Part shown: positions 50,986-59,939 of the stretch, in pieces
Layout: each line of letters opens with the position of its first letter
Numbering within the stretch: the first letter of the stretch is position 1
Program-made: the position numbers and the translations under genes
The notes under the pieces: model-generated
The model's input: only the letters and a program-made list of their open reading frames with translations
What the model was told of the DNA's origin: nothing
The model's database searches: none
Assembly (NCBI GenBank): GCA_964477815.1
Contig: CAYZEO010000001.1
Location: forward strand, 1-64,000
Origin: DAOVGZ01 sp964477815
GTDB taxonomy: Bacteria > Babelota > Babeliae > Babelales > Vermiphilaceae
Direction: 5' to 3'
Length of the DNA stretch: 64,000 bases

Positions 50986-51416
50986 TGAAAAAATTTAAAA
51001 TTGCACTTGCACTAACATTAGTAACAATTCTACACTCTTTTCCCACAACAGCACGATCGGCACGAGTGACCTTTAGAGAAATATTATTGGTAAACAAAAC
51101 ACCTTATAAAATGGTACAAGAAAAAATGTTAACAATTTCACCAAAAAGTAGAAAAAAAATCTATCCTTCACAATTAAAAACAATAGTCCTACAGCTTCAC
51201 AGCGTAAAAAACAAAATTGTAGGCAGGATACTAATAAAGTTAAAATTTGGCAGAAGAGGAAAAAGCTTTACAGTACGAAAAATCAAACCATCCACAGAAC
51301 TTAATAATAAACTAGATATCATACTGACACCAAAAGGCAAAACAAATAAACGCGCAAATAAATTCGGCCAGATAATTCACAAAACAGCGATTATAGGAAT
51401 TTCAGAAAAAAAATAA
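50982..51416 (+). CDS. Small secreted basic protein (paralogue of the next gene)
   Basis: The product is 144 residues with a signal peptide (KIALALTLVTILHSFPTTA) and a basic beta-rich domain. It shares with the next gene the pattern K-I-x-P-x-x-L-x-TIVLxL (IYPSQLKTIVLQL) and a conserved end (KFGQIIHKTAIIGISEK). It overlaps the previous gene by four bases (ATGA) and precedes the next by 10 bp, so three small exported proteins are in one operon. Function unknown. Confidence 0.7.
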   Translation: MMKKFKIALALTLVTILHSFPTTARSARVTFREILLVNKTPYKMVQEKMLTISPKSRKKIYPSQLKTIVLQLHSVKNKIVGRILIKLKFGRRGKSFTVRKIKPSTELNNKLDIILTPKGKTNKRANKFGQIIHKTAIIGISEKK

Positions 51417-51426
51417 AGAGGCGATA

Positions 51427-51831
51427 ATGAGTCCTTTTTCAAAATCGTTTTTTATACTATCTTTGCTCGCACTTCCCTCCCTACATGCCGTTGATGTTTT
51501 TAAAAACATTGATATTACAAACAAAACGGGATTCAACATAGAAAAAAAAGGATGGACAATCGCTCATGACACAAAAAGAAAAATAAATCCCAAAACATTA
51601 CAAACGATAGTCTTAACACTTTCAAAAAACGGAACAGAAGAAGGTGCTATAATATTCTTTTTACAGTTTAACATAGGTGGAACTTTAAGATTACAAAAAA
51701 CGCATATCCCTCATCATCTAAGCCGCAAAATAATTGTTTTGAGAAAAAAATTTGGTCACAGAACAGACGATGGATTTGGAAGGACAATATACAAAACATT
51801 ATCCATAATAATTCAAGAAAAAAATAAATAG
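51427..51831 (+). CDS. Small secreted basic protein
   Basis: The product is 134 residues with a signal peptide (FFILSLLALPSLHA). Shared features with the preceding gene are KINPKTLQTIVLTL and GFGRTIYKTLSIIIQEK, showing tandem duplication and divergence. An AGAGGCG site precedes the start. It ends 9 bp before the convergent hpf stop. Family unknown. Confidence 0.7.
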   Translation: MSPFSKSFFILSLLALPSLHAVDVFKNIDITNKTGFNIEKKGWTIAHDTKRKINPKTLQTIVLTLSKNGTEEGAIIFFLQFNIGGTLRLQKTHIPHHLSRKIIVLRKKFGHRTDDGFGRTIYKTLSIIIQEKNK

Positions 51832-51840
51832 CCAACACAT

Positions 51841-52185
51841 TTAACGCTGTTTTTTAAACTCGTCGTGTCGGCCAACCATCTTTTTTTGATCTTGAAGCTT
51901 CTTTTTATGCTCATGAAGCTCCTTGTACATTACATCAATCACACGATCAACGGTGCTATAAAAATCTGTCCCTTCGTAACTTGATACAAGGTGATAGTTA
52001 GGACTCTTTACTCTAAACTCAACAAGATGATGCGCCCGTAATTTTGAAGGTCTAAACATAAGATCAATATAAATTGGAGTGCGCTCATTACTCAAAAATT
52101 CGACTACCTTTGCAATCTGATCATTTGCATAATTTTCAACAGCAGGTGAATGAGCTACCCCCTTAAACGTAATCCTTTTGTGCAT
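51841..52185 (-). CDS. hpf: Ribosome hibernation promoting factor, short form
   Basis: The 114-residue product matches the HPF/RaiA fold: ITFKGVAHSPAVENYANDQI at the start, then IDLMFRPSKLRAHHLVEFRV and the basic helix YSTVDRVIDVMYKELHEHKKK. It lacks the C-terminal dimerisation domain of long HPF. It inactivates ribosomes in slow growth. ATG 52185 is preceded by AAGGGG; a GTG lies one codon upstream. Confidence 0.9.
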   Translation of the reverse strand: MHKRITFKGVAHSPAVENYANDQIAKVVEFLSNERTPIYIDLMFRPSKLRAHHLVEFRVKSPNYHLVSSYEGTDFYSTVDRVIDVMYKELHEHKKKLQDQKKMVGRHDEFKKQR

Positions 52186-52266
52186 CACACCCCTTTCTCT
52201 TTTAATAAAAACAATCTACGGTAAAGTATAAAGAATAAGAACCCGAAAACAAAGGGTCATAAAAAT

Positions 52267-53583
52267 CTAACCTTTTTTACGTACAACAAATTTAATCGGA
52301 ACACCCCGAAGATCTTTAAAACGACGCAATTGATTTTCAAAAAAAGACAACTGAGATTTGCCAAACCACTTTGGCTCATTGGCAATAATAAGAAGAGTTA
52401 TAGGGGAAGTAGCAATTTGGCGAACTCTCAAGACACGCAAAGGATTTGTTTTATGGTAGAGCGGCCGCTTGACCAAAGCCTCTTTAAAAAGAACTGAAAT
52501 TTCGTCATCAGAAAATTTTTGTGCGTAGCGTTTGCACAGTACATTAATTTTAGACAACAACTTGCCAACATTTTTTTGAGTTATGCAAGAAATATTCATC
52601 TGCTCAACTTTTTTTAATAAATGTTGATGTGGCTCTAAATTAAATGCGATAGACTGCTTCATTTCTTCATCAACCAAATCATATTTGTTGAATAAAATCA
52701 TAAGCGCTTTATGATGCTCAAATGCATAAAAAGCAAGTTTTAACTCTTGATCAGACAAACGTCCATGTGAAACATCAACAAGCAAAAGTACAATATCCGC
52801 ATCTTTCAGCGCCTTGAAAGAACTTTTTACCATCAACCCTTCTAGGGGCTCATGAATAGATCGCTTGCGGCGCACTCCAGCTGTATCTGTTAGAATAATA
52901 TCTTCTTTAAAAAAACTTACTTTTTCTACAACCGCTTCACGAGTCGTTCCCGGCTGATCGGCAACAATAGAACGCTCCTGCCTGACAAGAAGATTCATCA
53001 ATGATGATTTTCCAACATTCGGCTTACCAAGAAGCACTACCTTGCACGAAGGTTCTTGCTGTTCTGTAATCAGCGCTCCTAAAGACAAATTAGCAACAAC
53101 AACCTCAAGCAGTTCGCCTATCCCAGTCCCATGATGCGCAGAGACCTGAAAAACTGTCTGGTGCCCCATTCTGTCAAACTCATATATGTTTTCACCAGCT
53201 TGTGAACTGTCGATTTTGTTAACAACAATAAGCGTTGTTGCAGAAAGCGTGTGTAAAAATTTTGAAATCTCTCTATCTTCCGGTAAGACACCAACCTTGG
53301 CATCACAAACAAAAAGAACAACGTCAGCAGACCGGACAACTTCAAGCGCCTTTAAACGAACAGTTTCTAAAATCGAATCTGATGTCTTTCTTAAACTGAT
53401 GCCACCGGTATCGATTAATTCAAATTCTTTTCCTTGCCAAAAAACGGTATCCTTAATGAAATCACGAGTTACTCCGTCATAGTCAAGCGCTAGACTTTTA
53501 ACATTTGTTGCTAGCCTATTGAATAGCGTGGATTTTCCCACATTCATCCGGCCAACAATAACAACTCGCGGTAACCTCTTCAT
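52267..53583 (-). CDS. der: Ribosome assembly GTPase Der (EngA)
   Basis: The product is 438 residues with two GTPase domains in tandem: G1 GRMNVGKSTLFNRL with DTGG and NKID, and G1 GKPNVGKSSLMNLL with DTAG and NKYD, followed by the KH-like C-terminal domain (HKTNPLRVLRVRQIA). It acts in 50S subunit assembly. It starts 3 bp downstream of the dnaX stop, so the two are cotranscribed. Confidence 0.97.
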   Translation of the reverse strand: MKRLPRVVIVGRMNVGKSTLFNRLATNVKSLALDYDGVTRDFIKDTVFWQGKEFELIDTGGISLRKTSDSILETVRLKALEVVRSADVVLFVCDAKVGVLPEDREISKFLHTLSATTLIVVNKIDSSQAGENIYEFDRMGHQTVFQVSAHHGTGIGELLEVVVANLSLGALITEQQEPSCKVVLLGKPNVGKSSLMNLLVRQERSIVADQPGTTREAVVEKVSFFKEDIILTDTAGVRRKRSIHEPLEGLMVKSSFKALKDADIVLLLVDVSHGRLSDQELKLAFYAFEHHKALMILFNKYDLVDEEMKQSIAFNLEPHQHLLKKVEQMNISCITQKNVGKLLSKINVLCKRYAQKFSDDEISVLFKEALVKRPLYHKTNPLRVLRVRQIATSPITLLIIANEPKWFGKSQLSFFENQLRRFKDLRGVPIKFVVRKKG

Positions 53584-53586
53584 TTT

Positions 53587-55305
53587 TTATACCTCACTAA
53601 TATCACTAAATGTCCCTGAAAAATAACGCGAAATCATAGCTGCCTTTTTCCAAATTTCAGAATCGGAAAGATCGATTTTTTTTCCAACCTGTTTTTTGAC
53701 TCGGGAATTATAGCGAGAAGCTCTTCTTGGCTCTTGAACTTTTGCAACAGGAGCCTTTACCTGGACATCCGGTTCTACCACAACTGATTGTTTTTTATTT
53801 TCAACAACTTGAACAGGACGCTGACCAGTAAATTTCGGCTCAAAAGTAACGTTTTCAGAAAAAATATTCTTCAAAAAAGGAAGCCAGGAGCCAGTTGTCT
53901 CATCAATTGTTTCTTTAAAAAAAGAAAACTGTTGAGCAAACTCAACAGACAGCAATCCCGTTTTTTTGTCAAATTGAACCACTGTTCCATTTTTAAAAAT
54001 AGAACTCAACAACGGATCATTTAAATCATTGAGAGACACTAAAAACTGTTTCCACAATGCAACGTCAGCCTTAACCTCCTCTTCCTCTTCAATCTCTTCT
54101 TCTTCCTCAAGCTCATCTTCCTCTTCATCTTCAAGGTCATCTTCAACTAAAGGAGAAGCCGCAGTTTGAGAAGCAGGAGAAGAACTTGAATCAACACTTC
54201 CCGCATTTTTCTGACAAATTTGAAGCAAAATCATCTCGAGTAATGAATGCTTTGCGGTTGTTTTAAGAAAAATATTTTCGTTGAGATAAAAGAGTTTAAG
54301 TATATTGTTTAAACGTTTTACAAAGCAACCTTCAATTGAATCTTTTAGTTGATCCGAATACTGCGGAAACCAATCCGGCTCAACACCATATTTAAACCAA
54401 ACCGCAGCCCTGATAATTTCAACAAGTCGTCTCCAAATGAATTCTGCAGAAAACAGTGTGAACTTTAGTTCCTGCAAAGAAAGCAATAAGTCCTTTGGCG
54501 ATCCCTTTAATAAAACAGAAAACAGCTGCAACATTCGCTCATCATCAACATGTCCCAAGACATGCAGAACGGATTCTTTTGTCACACGACCACGTGCAAA
54601 ACGAACTTGCTCAATAACATTGAGGGCATCACGCACAGAACCTTGCGTCTCTTTGATAATTAAACCAAGCGCAGAATCTTCATACGTAATTTTTTCTTCA
54701 TCACACACATGCTTGAGATGCCCAAGCAGAGGATCATGTGAAACTGGTTTAAAAAATAATTGGAAGCAACGGGACTTGACCGTATCGATAATTTTTTGCG
54801 GATCAGTTGTTGCCAAAATAAACAGAACAGATGACGGTGGCTCTTCTAATATTTTCAAAAAAGCGTTGAACGCAGCTTTACTTAACATGTGAGCTTCATC
54901 AATGAGATAAATCTTTTTGTCTCCCATCAGAGGAAGCAACTGCGAAGCATCCACAATCTGCCTCACATTATCCACACCGGTATGAGAAGCGGCATCAATT
55001 TCAATAAAATCCGGATGCTTTCCCGCAAGCATAGCCTTGCACGAAGAACACTCAAGGCATGGAACAACACTATTTTTTGGTTCTTTCCTGAAAGTAGAAA
55101 GCTTATTACAATTGATCGCTGCTGCAAAAACACGTGCTGTTGTAGTTTTCCCACAACCGCGCTGCCCCGAAAACAGATAAACTGGAAAAAATTGATTCAG
55201 GTACAAGCTATTTTTAAGCATGCGCACCGATAACTCCTGACCAACAATTTGATCGAAGTTCTTAGACCGCCACTTTCTAGCTAAGTTAAGATGTGTATCA
55301 TTCAT
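53587..55305 (-). CDS. dnaX: DNA polymerase III gamma/tau subunit
   Basis: The clamp-loader ATPase. Visible are RKWRSKNFDQIVGQE, Walker A FSGQRGCGKTTTAR, the zinc Cys set (CLECSSC), Walker B IYLIDEAHML and sensor LATTDPQKI. ATG 55305 is chosen over the TTG at 55317; about 572 residues. After residue 395 comes a strongly acidic linker (LEDEEEDELEEEEEIEEEEE), then a short tau-like tail. No convincing frameshift signal for a separate gamma form was seen. Confidence 0.95.
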   Translation of the reverse strand: MNDTHLNLARKWRSKNFDQIVGQELSVRMLKNSLYLNQFFPVYLFSGQRGCGKTTTARVFAAAINCNKLSTFRKEPKNSVVPCLECSSCKAMLAGKHPDFIEIDAASHTGVDNVRQIVDASQLLPLMGDKKIYLIDEAHMLSKAAFNAFLKILEEPPSSVLFILATTDPQKIIDTVKSRCFQLFFKPVSHDPLLGHLKHVCDEEKITYEDSALGLIIKETQGSVRDALNVIEQVRFARGRVTKESVLHVLGHVDDERMLQLFSVLLKGSPKDLLLSLQELKFTLFSAEFIWRRLVEIIRAAVWFKYGVEPDWFPQYSDQLKDSIEGCFVKRLNNILKLFYLNENIFLKTTAKHSLLEMILLQICQKNAGSVDSSSSPASQTAASPLVEDDLEDEEEDELEEEEEIEEEEEVKADVALWKQFLVSLNDLNDPLLSSIFKNGTVVQFDKKTGLLSVEFAQQFSFFKETIDETTGSWLPFLKNIFSENVTFEPKFTGQRPVQVVENKKQSVVVEPDVQVKAPVAKVQEPRRASRYNSRVKKQVGKKIDLSDSEIWKKAAMISRYFSGTFSDISEV

Positions 55306-55537
55306 AATCAATCTCAATTAATCAAGTACCTGAAACGAAAGCGGGGAAGTGTATACAGAAAGGAAGTTGTTCTTGCTGCTTCCTTTCGGACCTGACAAAG
55401 TAAACAACTATTTCTTACTCACTTCCCCAAATTTATCGATCTTCTTTTTAGATCTTATTAAATCTTCTACAAAAGTTTTTTCAAAACCTTTTAAAGAAGT
55501 CTATTTCAAACTTTATTTTCCAATCAAAATTTTCTTT

Positions 55538-55613
55538 AATCCGTCTTCGCCTAACGGCTACGCCGGACTGAAGAAAGCTGGCCTGCCAGGCGTAGCTCCA
55601 CAGGAGCGTAGAC
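55538..55613 (-). repeat. 76-bp GC-rich element abutting tRNA-Ser
   Basis: The second copy of the element at 47914-47989, with two mismatches. It begins directly after the tRNA-Ser CCA on the transcribed strand. The shared sequence continues into the last tRNA bases (GGAG-TGG on the plus strand), which both tRNAs have in common. Confidence 0.8.
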
Positions 55614-55705
55614 TGGTGGAGAGAGAGGGATTCGAACCCTCGATGCCCCTTTCGAGACATACACGATTTCCAATCGTGCTCTTTCGACCACTCAGACACC
55701 TCTCC
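55614..55705 (-). tRNA. tRNA-Ser (GGA)
   Basis: A 92-nt class II tRNA on the minus strand: acceptor GGAGAGG/TCTCTCC, anticodon stem ACGAT/ATCGT with loop TGGAAA (anticodon GGA), long variable arm (ATGTCTCGAAAGGGGCAT), T loop TTCGAAT and encoded CCA. Followed directly by the repeat. Confidence 0.96.
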
Positions 55706-55729
55706 CAAATATTTCAATCTTATGTGCAA

Positions 55730-56710
55730 TTACTTTTCTGTACTTTTCTTGCCTTCAGAAACCTTTTCTTTCTTAGTAGAACTTGCACTGGTCTTTGCTG
55801 CGACTGGCTTTGTGGCAACAGACTTTTTAGTCACGCTAACACTCTTTTTTTTACTCGTCTTTTTTGCAGGGGCAGATGTCTTTTTCACTGCTGCACCAGA
55901 AGCAGCTTTTTTTGCTGCCGGTTTTTTTGCAACCTTTTTTTCACGAGCTGGATCTTTTTTCTCCCCCTCAGCCTTCACTTTTGCTCTTTTCGCTTCTTGC
56001 TCTTCTTTCTTTTTTTTCTCCAGAGCTTTGACTTCTTTTTGTCCCTTAACAACAGCGTCACTCAAGCGATCCATAACCAAGGTGATCACACGCGCAGAGT
56101 CATCATTAATAGGAATAACATAGTCAACCATAGAAGGATCGCTGTTTGTATCAACAAGCGCAACAACAGGAACCCCAACTGTAACCGCCTCTCTGAGAGC
56201 CGCACCCTCTTTGATAACATCTACTAAAACAATTGCACCGATTGGCCAAGTTAGGTTTCTGATACCACCAATATTCTTTTTCAACCTATCGACCATCTTG
56301 CTAAACGTGTTGAGTTCTTTTTTTGTATAATAAGGATTGTCTTTGGACTTTTCTAAAATATCTTCGTAGTGCAAAAGTTTGGTCACAGATTTTCTCACCT
56401 GACTGAAGTTACTCAAGGTACCTCCAATCCAACGGTGATTTACATAAGGCATTTTAAGCTTTTCTGCTACGGCAAATATCGCATCTCGCGCAGGCTTTTT
56501 GGTTCCAACCCACAAGATTGTTTTTTTATCCGCCGCAATCGATTCTAAGAATTTCGCCGCAGACTCAATAAGCCTCGCGGTCTTGGAAACATCAAAGAGG
56601 TGAACGTTGTTCTTAACTCCCCAAATATAACGTCCCATTTTAGGGTGAAGACGACGCTTGATGTGACCAAAGTGAGCACCAAGCCGTACAAGTTCTCTAA
56701 AATCTATCAT
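55730..56710 (-). CDS. rpsB: Ribosomal protein S2 with long basic tail
   Basis: S2 is clear from LGAHFGHIKRRLHPKMGRYI, FVAEKLKMPYVNHRWIGGTL-like sequence (AEKLKMPYVNHRWIGGTL) and PSMVDYVIPINDDSARVI. The core ends near residue 225; about 100 further residues form a Lys/Ala/Ser-rich tail (AKKPAAKKAASGAAVKK) like a histone H1 tail, absent from typical S2 (about 240 residues). tsf is far away at 12094. An inverted repeat lies in its leader. The stop is 25 bp from tRNA-Ser. Confidence 0.95.
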   Translation of the reverse strand: MIDFRELVRLGAHFGHIKRRLHPKMGRYIWGVKNNVHLFDVSKTARLIESAAKFLESIAADKKTILWVGTKKPARDAIFAVAEKLKMPYVNHRWIGGTLSNFSQVRKSVTKLLHYEDILEKSKDNPYYTKKELNTFSKMVDRLKKNIGGIRNLTWPIGAIVLVDVIKEGAALREAVTVGVPVVALVDTNSDPSMVDYVIPINDDSARVITLVMDRLSDAVVKGQKEVKALEKKKKEEQEAKRAKVKAEGEKKDPAREKKVAKKPAAKKAASGAAVKKTSAPAKKTSKKKSVSVTKKSVATKPVAAKTSASSTKKEKVSEGKKSTEK

Positions 56711-56748
56711 ATCAAACCTTTCAGGGTTATAACTTTTGCCTCCTGGGC

Positions 56749-56769
56749 CTGATCAGATCGACCGATCAG
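56749..56769 (-). promoter_or_regulatory. Inverted repeat in the rpsB leader
   Basis: CTGATC (56749-56754) and GATCAG (56764-56769) form a 6-bp stem 39 bp upstream of the rpsB start, with a nested GATCG/CGATC alternative. Placement in the leader suits autogenous control by S2, but no known leader family was matched. Confidence 0.35.
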
Positions 56770-56879
56770 CAACCACCCTAATGATAAGAGACAAGTGTTA
56801 TCAAAACAGTAATTTCAGTAAAAATATCACTCATAGCGAGTATAGCAAATACGAACGAAACTGCAATAAATAAGCCTTT

Positions 56880-58304
56880 TTATTCGTCGTCTTCTTCTGG
56901 CTTTTCATCAACAAGCCCGATCACCTCGTTATTTTTAATCGCTTTTTCATGCCGGAGTCCGAGCAAGAAGGCAACAAAGAACCACAGACCTATTACTACA
57001 GTGAAAACTCCCATCAAAATCGGATAGAAAAAAACACCCCCAAGTTTGTTGGCCGCAATCACAATACTTGAACCAGTCGATTTTGCAAATTTACCTCCAA
57101 AAGCATCAATCCATGATTTTGACTTAAACTTGATCTCTTTCAGAGTCGGTATGTATAGCAGCTCCCTAACAGGGTAACTAAAGGCATAGTGAGTCGTTTT
57201 AGTCATAATATATGCAAGCATTATCAAGAAAGCTTTGCTTGTTGAAAAAAATACAAGCGAACCGATAGCCATGAATGCAGGAATCATCAGCAAGCTAATT
57301 TTCATATTAAAACGCTTCAATATACGAGCTGTTCCAAACACGGAAAAAACAAATCCTACAGCCTGCATTATAAAAACCCACTTAAACAAGAAGGCTGAAA
57401 CACCCGCAACAGAACCACCTGTTGTTTGAGCAACATGCAAACGAAGATAACTCAAAATAGCATTCAGCATCTCATAAAAGAAAATCATACAAAATATCCC
57501 TAGAACATAAGGATATTTGAAAAACATTTTCAAGCCAGCAAAAATACCCGTACCTGAAGAACCCTCTTTGCTTCGCTTTTTTTCTACCTTATACGCAGCC
57601 TCATAGCCATGCAAAAGTCTTCCTTTGACCCTTCTCATGAGAAAAGCTATGGCAAGCGGTATCATAAGGAGAAAGAACGTAACAGCAACCAGAACAATCT
57701 GGTGTTTGACAATATCAGACACGCCCCCAATGATAGGAAATGCCGTGGAACCTAAAAGAATCCAAGCCATACCCGCACTAAACATTCCTCCAAGTTTAGA
57801 CCCACCGACCATCAGCCCATAATTTTTCTTTCCTTCATCCGGTGTCGTCACAGAACTTACAAAAGACCAAAAAACACTCAATACAAATGGAGAAAAACCT
57901 TCAACAAGAAAATAAAAGATCCAACCAAAAAGTCGATATGGACTTTGATCGGTGTTGCCAATACCTATAGTCGGATGCGCTATAAAATAAACTAAAAGAG
58001 CCGATGCCGCCGCAAAAAACAGGCTATAAAACACCAGCAATCGATATCTACGAATTCTGTCAACAAGCTTTGAATAAAATAGTATTGCAGGAACCAAAAC
58101 CAAAAGAACGATAATTTTTGCCCATGGTATGTATTCCTTGCCCACAACGGCCATGAAAACAGAGTTTTTGAGATCCCTCAAAATAGTATAGGCAGCAATG
58201 ATCAAAAAATAAACTGAAGAGAGAAGCAGTAATTTTAGTCTTCCTGCAGTCTCCTCTTTCCTATCTGAACCACCCCCAAAAATACGACCCAGCATCCCGC
58301 TCAT
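56880..58304 (-). CDS. NTT/TLC-family nucleotide translocase (copy 1)
   Basis: The product is 474 residues with about 11-12 membrane segments. The N-terminal helix region FLIIAAYTILRDLKNSVF matches the 'ILRDtKD' signature of ATP/ADP translocases (here LRDLKN), and FWSFVSSVTTPDEGKKNYGL and YPVRELLYIPTLKEIKFKSK are further family features. These carriers exchange host ATP for ADP or import nucleotides in Chlamydia, Rickettsia and plastids. The substrate is not predictable here. It follows the second NTT gene after 165 bp with a terminator between; AAAGG site before ATG. Confidence 0.92.
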   Translation of the reverse strand: MSGMLGRIFGGGSDRKEETAGRLKLLLLSSVYFLIIAAYTILRDLKNSVFMAVVGKEYIPWAKIIVLLVLVPAILFYSKLVDRIRRYRLLVFYSLFFAAASALLVYFIAHPTIGIGNTDQSPYRLFGWIFYFLVEGFSPFVLSVFWSFVSSVTTPDEGKKNYGLMVGGSKLGGMFSAGMAWILLGSTAFPIIGGVSDIVKHQIVLVAVTFFLLMIPLAIAFLMRRVKGRLLHGYEAAYKVEKKRSKEGSSGTGIFAGLKMFFKYPYVLGIFCMIFFYEMLNAILSYLRLHVAQTTGGSVAGVSAFLFKWVFIMQAVGFVFSVFGTARILKRFNMKISLLMIPAFMAIGSLVFFSTSKAFLIMLAYIMTKTTHYAFSYPVRELLYIPTLKEIKFKSKSWIDAFGGKFAKSTGSSIVIAANKLGGVFFYPILMGVFTVVIGLWFFVAFLLGLRHEKAIKNNEVIGLVDEKPEEDDE

Positions 58305-58371
58305 GAAGACCTTTCCCTAAAATTTGGTCAACCTCTCTCTTTTGCCATCCCTTTCACTTTAGTACTTCTCT

Positions 58372-58417
58372 TCTTTTAAAAATTCCCCCAAGCTTGGAAA
58401 ACCAATACTTGGGGGAA
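58372..58417 (-). terminator. Terminator between the two translocase genes
   Basis: TTCCCCCAAG (58383-58392) and CTTGGGGGAA (58408-58417) form a perfect 10-bp stem; on the minus strand TTTTTAAAAG follows. The two translocases are therefore probably separate transcripts. Confidence 0.85.
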
Positions 58418-58469
58418 GCTTTTTACATCATCCACATGATTATTAAATCGCAATCTGTCTGTCGCGCTA

Positions 58470-59939
58470 TTAACATACTACCTTGTCCTCAGCAATAGCT
58501 TTGTTGTACACGCGAGCAGCATATATAGCAACGAGGAACCAAACACCGATAAGACCAAACGATACACCCGTGCTCAGCGTAATAAACAACGCAACACCAG
58601 CTTGCGCCCCCATCGAACTTTTGAGAAACCCTCTAAACAAATTGATAATCGAGCCCATAGCCTTGGATCCTCGAGAGCCAAACATCTCGATCCACGCCTG
58701 CGCCTTGTACTTGGTATCTTTTGTTGTTGGAATGTAAAGCTGTTTAATTGTTGGCTGGTTCAACGCATAGTTGATAGCTTTTGAGAACACCATAATCCAG
58801 AAAGCTGCGGTCAATGTCGGACTAATACGTAGAGTAAGAACTGCAATTCCAACTAAGGCTGGAAGTAAAAGAAGCGATACTGCCGTTCCAAGCTTTCTGT
58901 GAATGTTGTTGATACCAAACAATACACACAACGTTGCAACAATACCGGTCCAAACACCATAGTCTGCCAAATAACCTGAAAGATTTTTTTCAAACAAACC
59001 AGCAGGAGATACTGATCTGAAGTGATCTGCCGCAGATGACTTGAAAAAGAAATCGAGAATGGTTACGACAATTTCGTAAAAAATAATGATACCGGTAATC
59101 GCCAATAAATACCCATGTTTAAACAAGAGCTTGAGGCCATCCAGGAATCCTGGTTCTTCCTCTTTTTTCTCTTTTTTCTTCTCCACTTCTTTTGCCTGAT
59201 ATCCCTTCATTTGCGAAGTAGGCGTTGTCTTTACAAAAACCCACATCAAAAATCCGGTCACGAACATGAGAACTGCTATGATCGCCATAACAGGGGCACT
59301 ACTTGAAAAACCTAAACGATCTGCCCTCATAACCAGAGGGCCAATGAGGTTACCTGCTTGACCAAAAAGATAGATCAACGGGAAACCACGCTTTGCAGAG
59401 ATAGGCATGGTAATATCTGTTGTAAACGCCCAGAACAACGCAACAACCAGAGAACCAAAGCTTTCAATGTATACATACCACAACCAGCCAATAACGTTAT
59501 AGACTGATGGCACAACGGTAGTCAAATCGACAAAGAAGGAGAACAATAGAGAAAATATAAGAGCAACACATCCGTAAATGCTCAAAAGCACATAAAAAAC
59601 TTTGTTTCTTGGGAAGATATCAACCAACTTGCTATACAAAATAACAAGAGGCGTAATAATGAACGGAGATAATATCTTCGCAAGCGGCTGATAATCAACA
59701 CCAACAACACTTGCAAATACGCCGTCCTTCATCGGACGCAAACCCCAATAAACGCATATAACGAAAAAGAAAACGACTGCGAGCTTGGCAAACTTTTTAA
59801 GTTCTGCTCGATCATCAAATTTTCCCCAAATCTTATATGTGATAAATGAAAAGAAATTTGTGCCGACAAGAAAATCGACAAATAAAACACCAAAAACAAG
59901 CGCTCCTATTGTGAGCAGCATGTTAACAAAGGAGTACAT
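58470..59939 (-). CDS. NTT/TLC-family nucleotide translocase (copy 2)
   Basis: The product is 489 residues, collinear with copy 1, with about 12 membrane segments. The signature region reads VYWGLRPMKDGVFASVVG (LRPMKD), differing from LRDLKN in copy 1, and NQPTIKQLYIPTTKDTKYKA matches the conserved C-terminal region. A charged loop (KEVEKKKEKKEEEP) lies between the halves. An AAAGGG site lies 7 nt upstream of ATG 59939. The divergence between copies suggests different substrates or direction (for example ATP/ADP exchange against nucleotide uptake). Confidence 0.92.
   Translation of the reverse strand: MYSFVNMLLTIGALVFGVLFVDFLVGTNFFSFITYKIWGKFDDRAELKKFAKLAVVFFFVICVYWGLRPMKDGVFASVVGVDYQPLAKILSPFIITPLVILYSKLVDIFPRNKVFYVLLSIYGCVALIFSLLFSFFVDLTTVVPSVYNVIGWLWYVYIESFGSLVVALFWAFTTDITMPISAKRGFPLIYLFGQAGNLIGPLVMRADRLGFSSSAPVMAIIAVLMFVTGFLMWVFVKTTPTSQMKGYQAKEVEKKKEKKEEEPGFLDGLKLLFKHGYLLAITGIIIFYEIVVTILDFFFKSSAADHFRSVSPAGLFEKNLSGYLADYGVWTGIVATLCVLFGINNIHRKLGTAVSLLLLPALVGIAVLTLRISPTLTAAFWIMVFSKAINYALNQPTIKQLYIPTTKDTKYKAQAWIEMFGSRGSKAMGSIINLFRGFLKSSMGAQAGVALFITLSTGVSFGLIGVWFLVAIYAARVYNKAIAEDKVVC

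Noticed and set aside
53587..55305. Programmed frameshift in dnaX producing a gamma form
   Set aside because: No convincing slippery sequence with a following hairpin at the expected place was found by eye.
55349..56227. 292-residue plus-strand ORF across tRNA-Ser and rpsB
   Set aside because: It runs antisense through a tRNA and the repetitive rpsB tail, has no ribosome site and a Phe/Cys-rich composition typical of a shadow frame.
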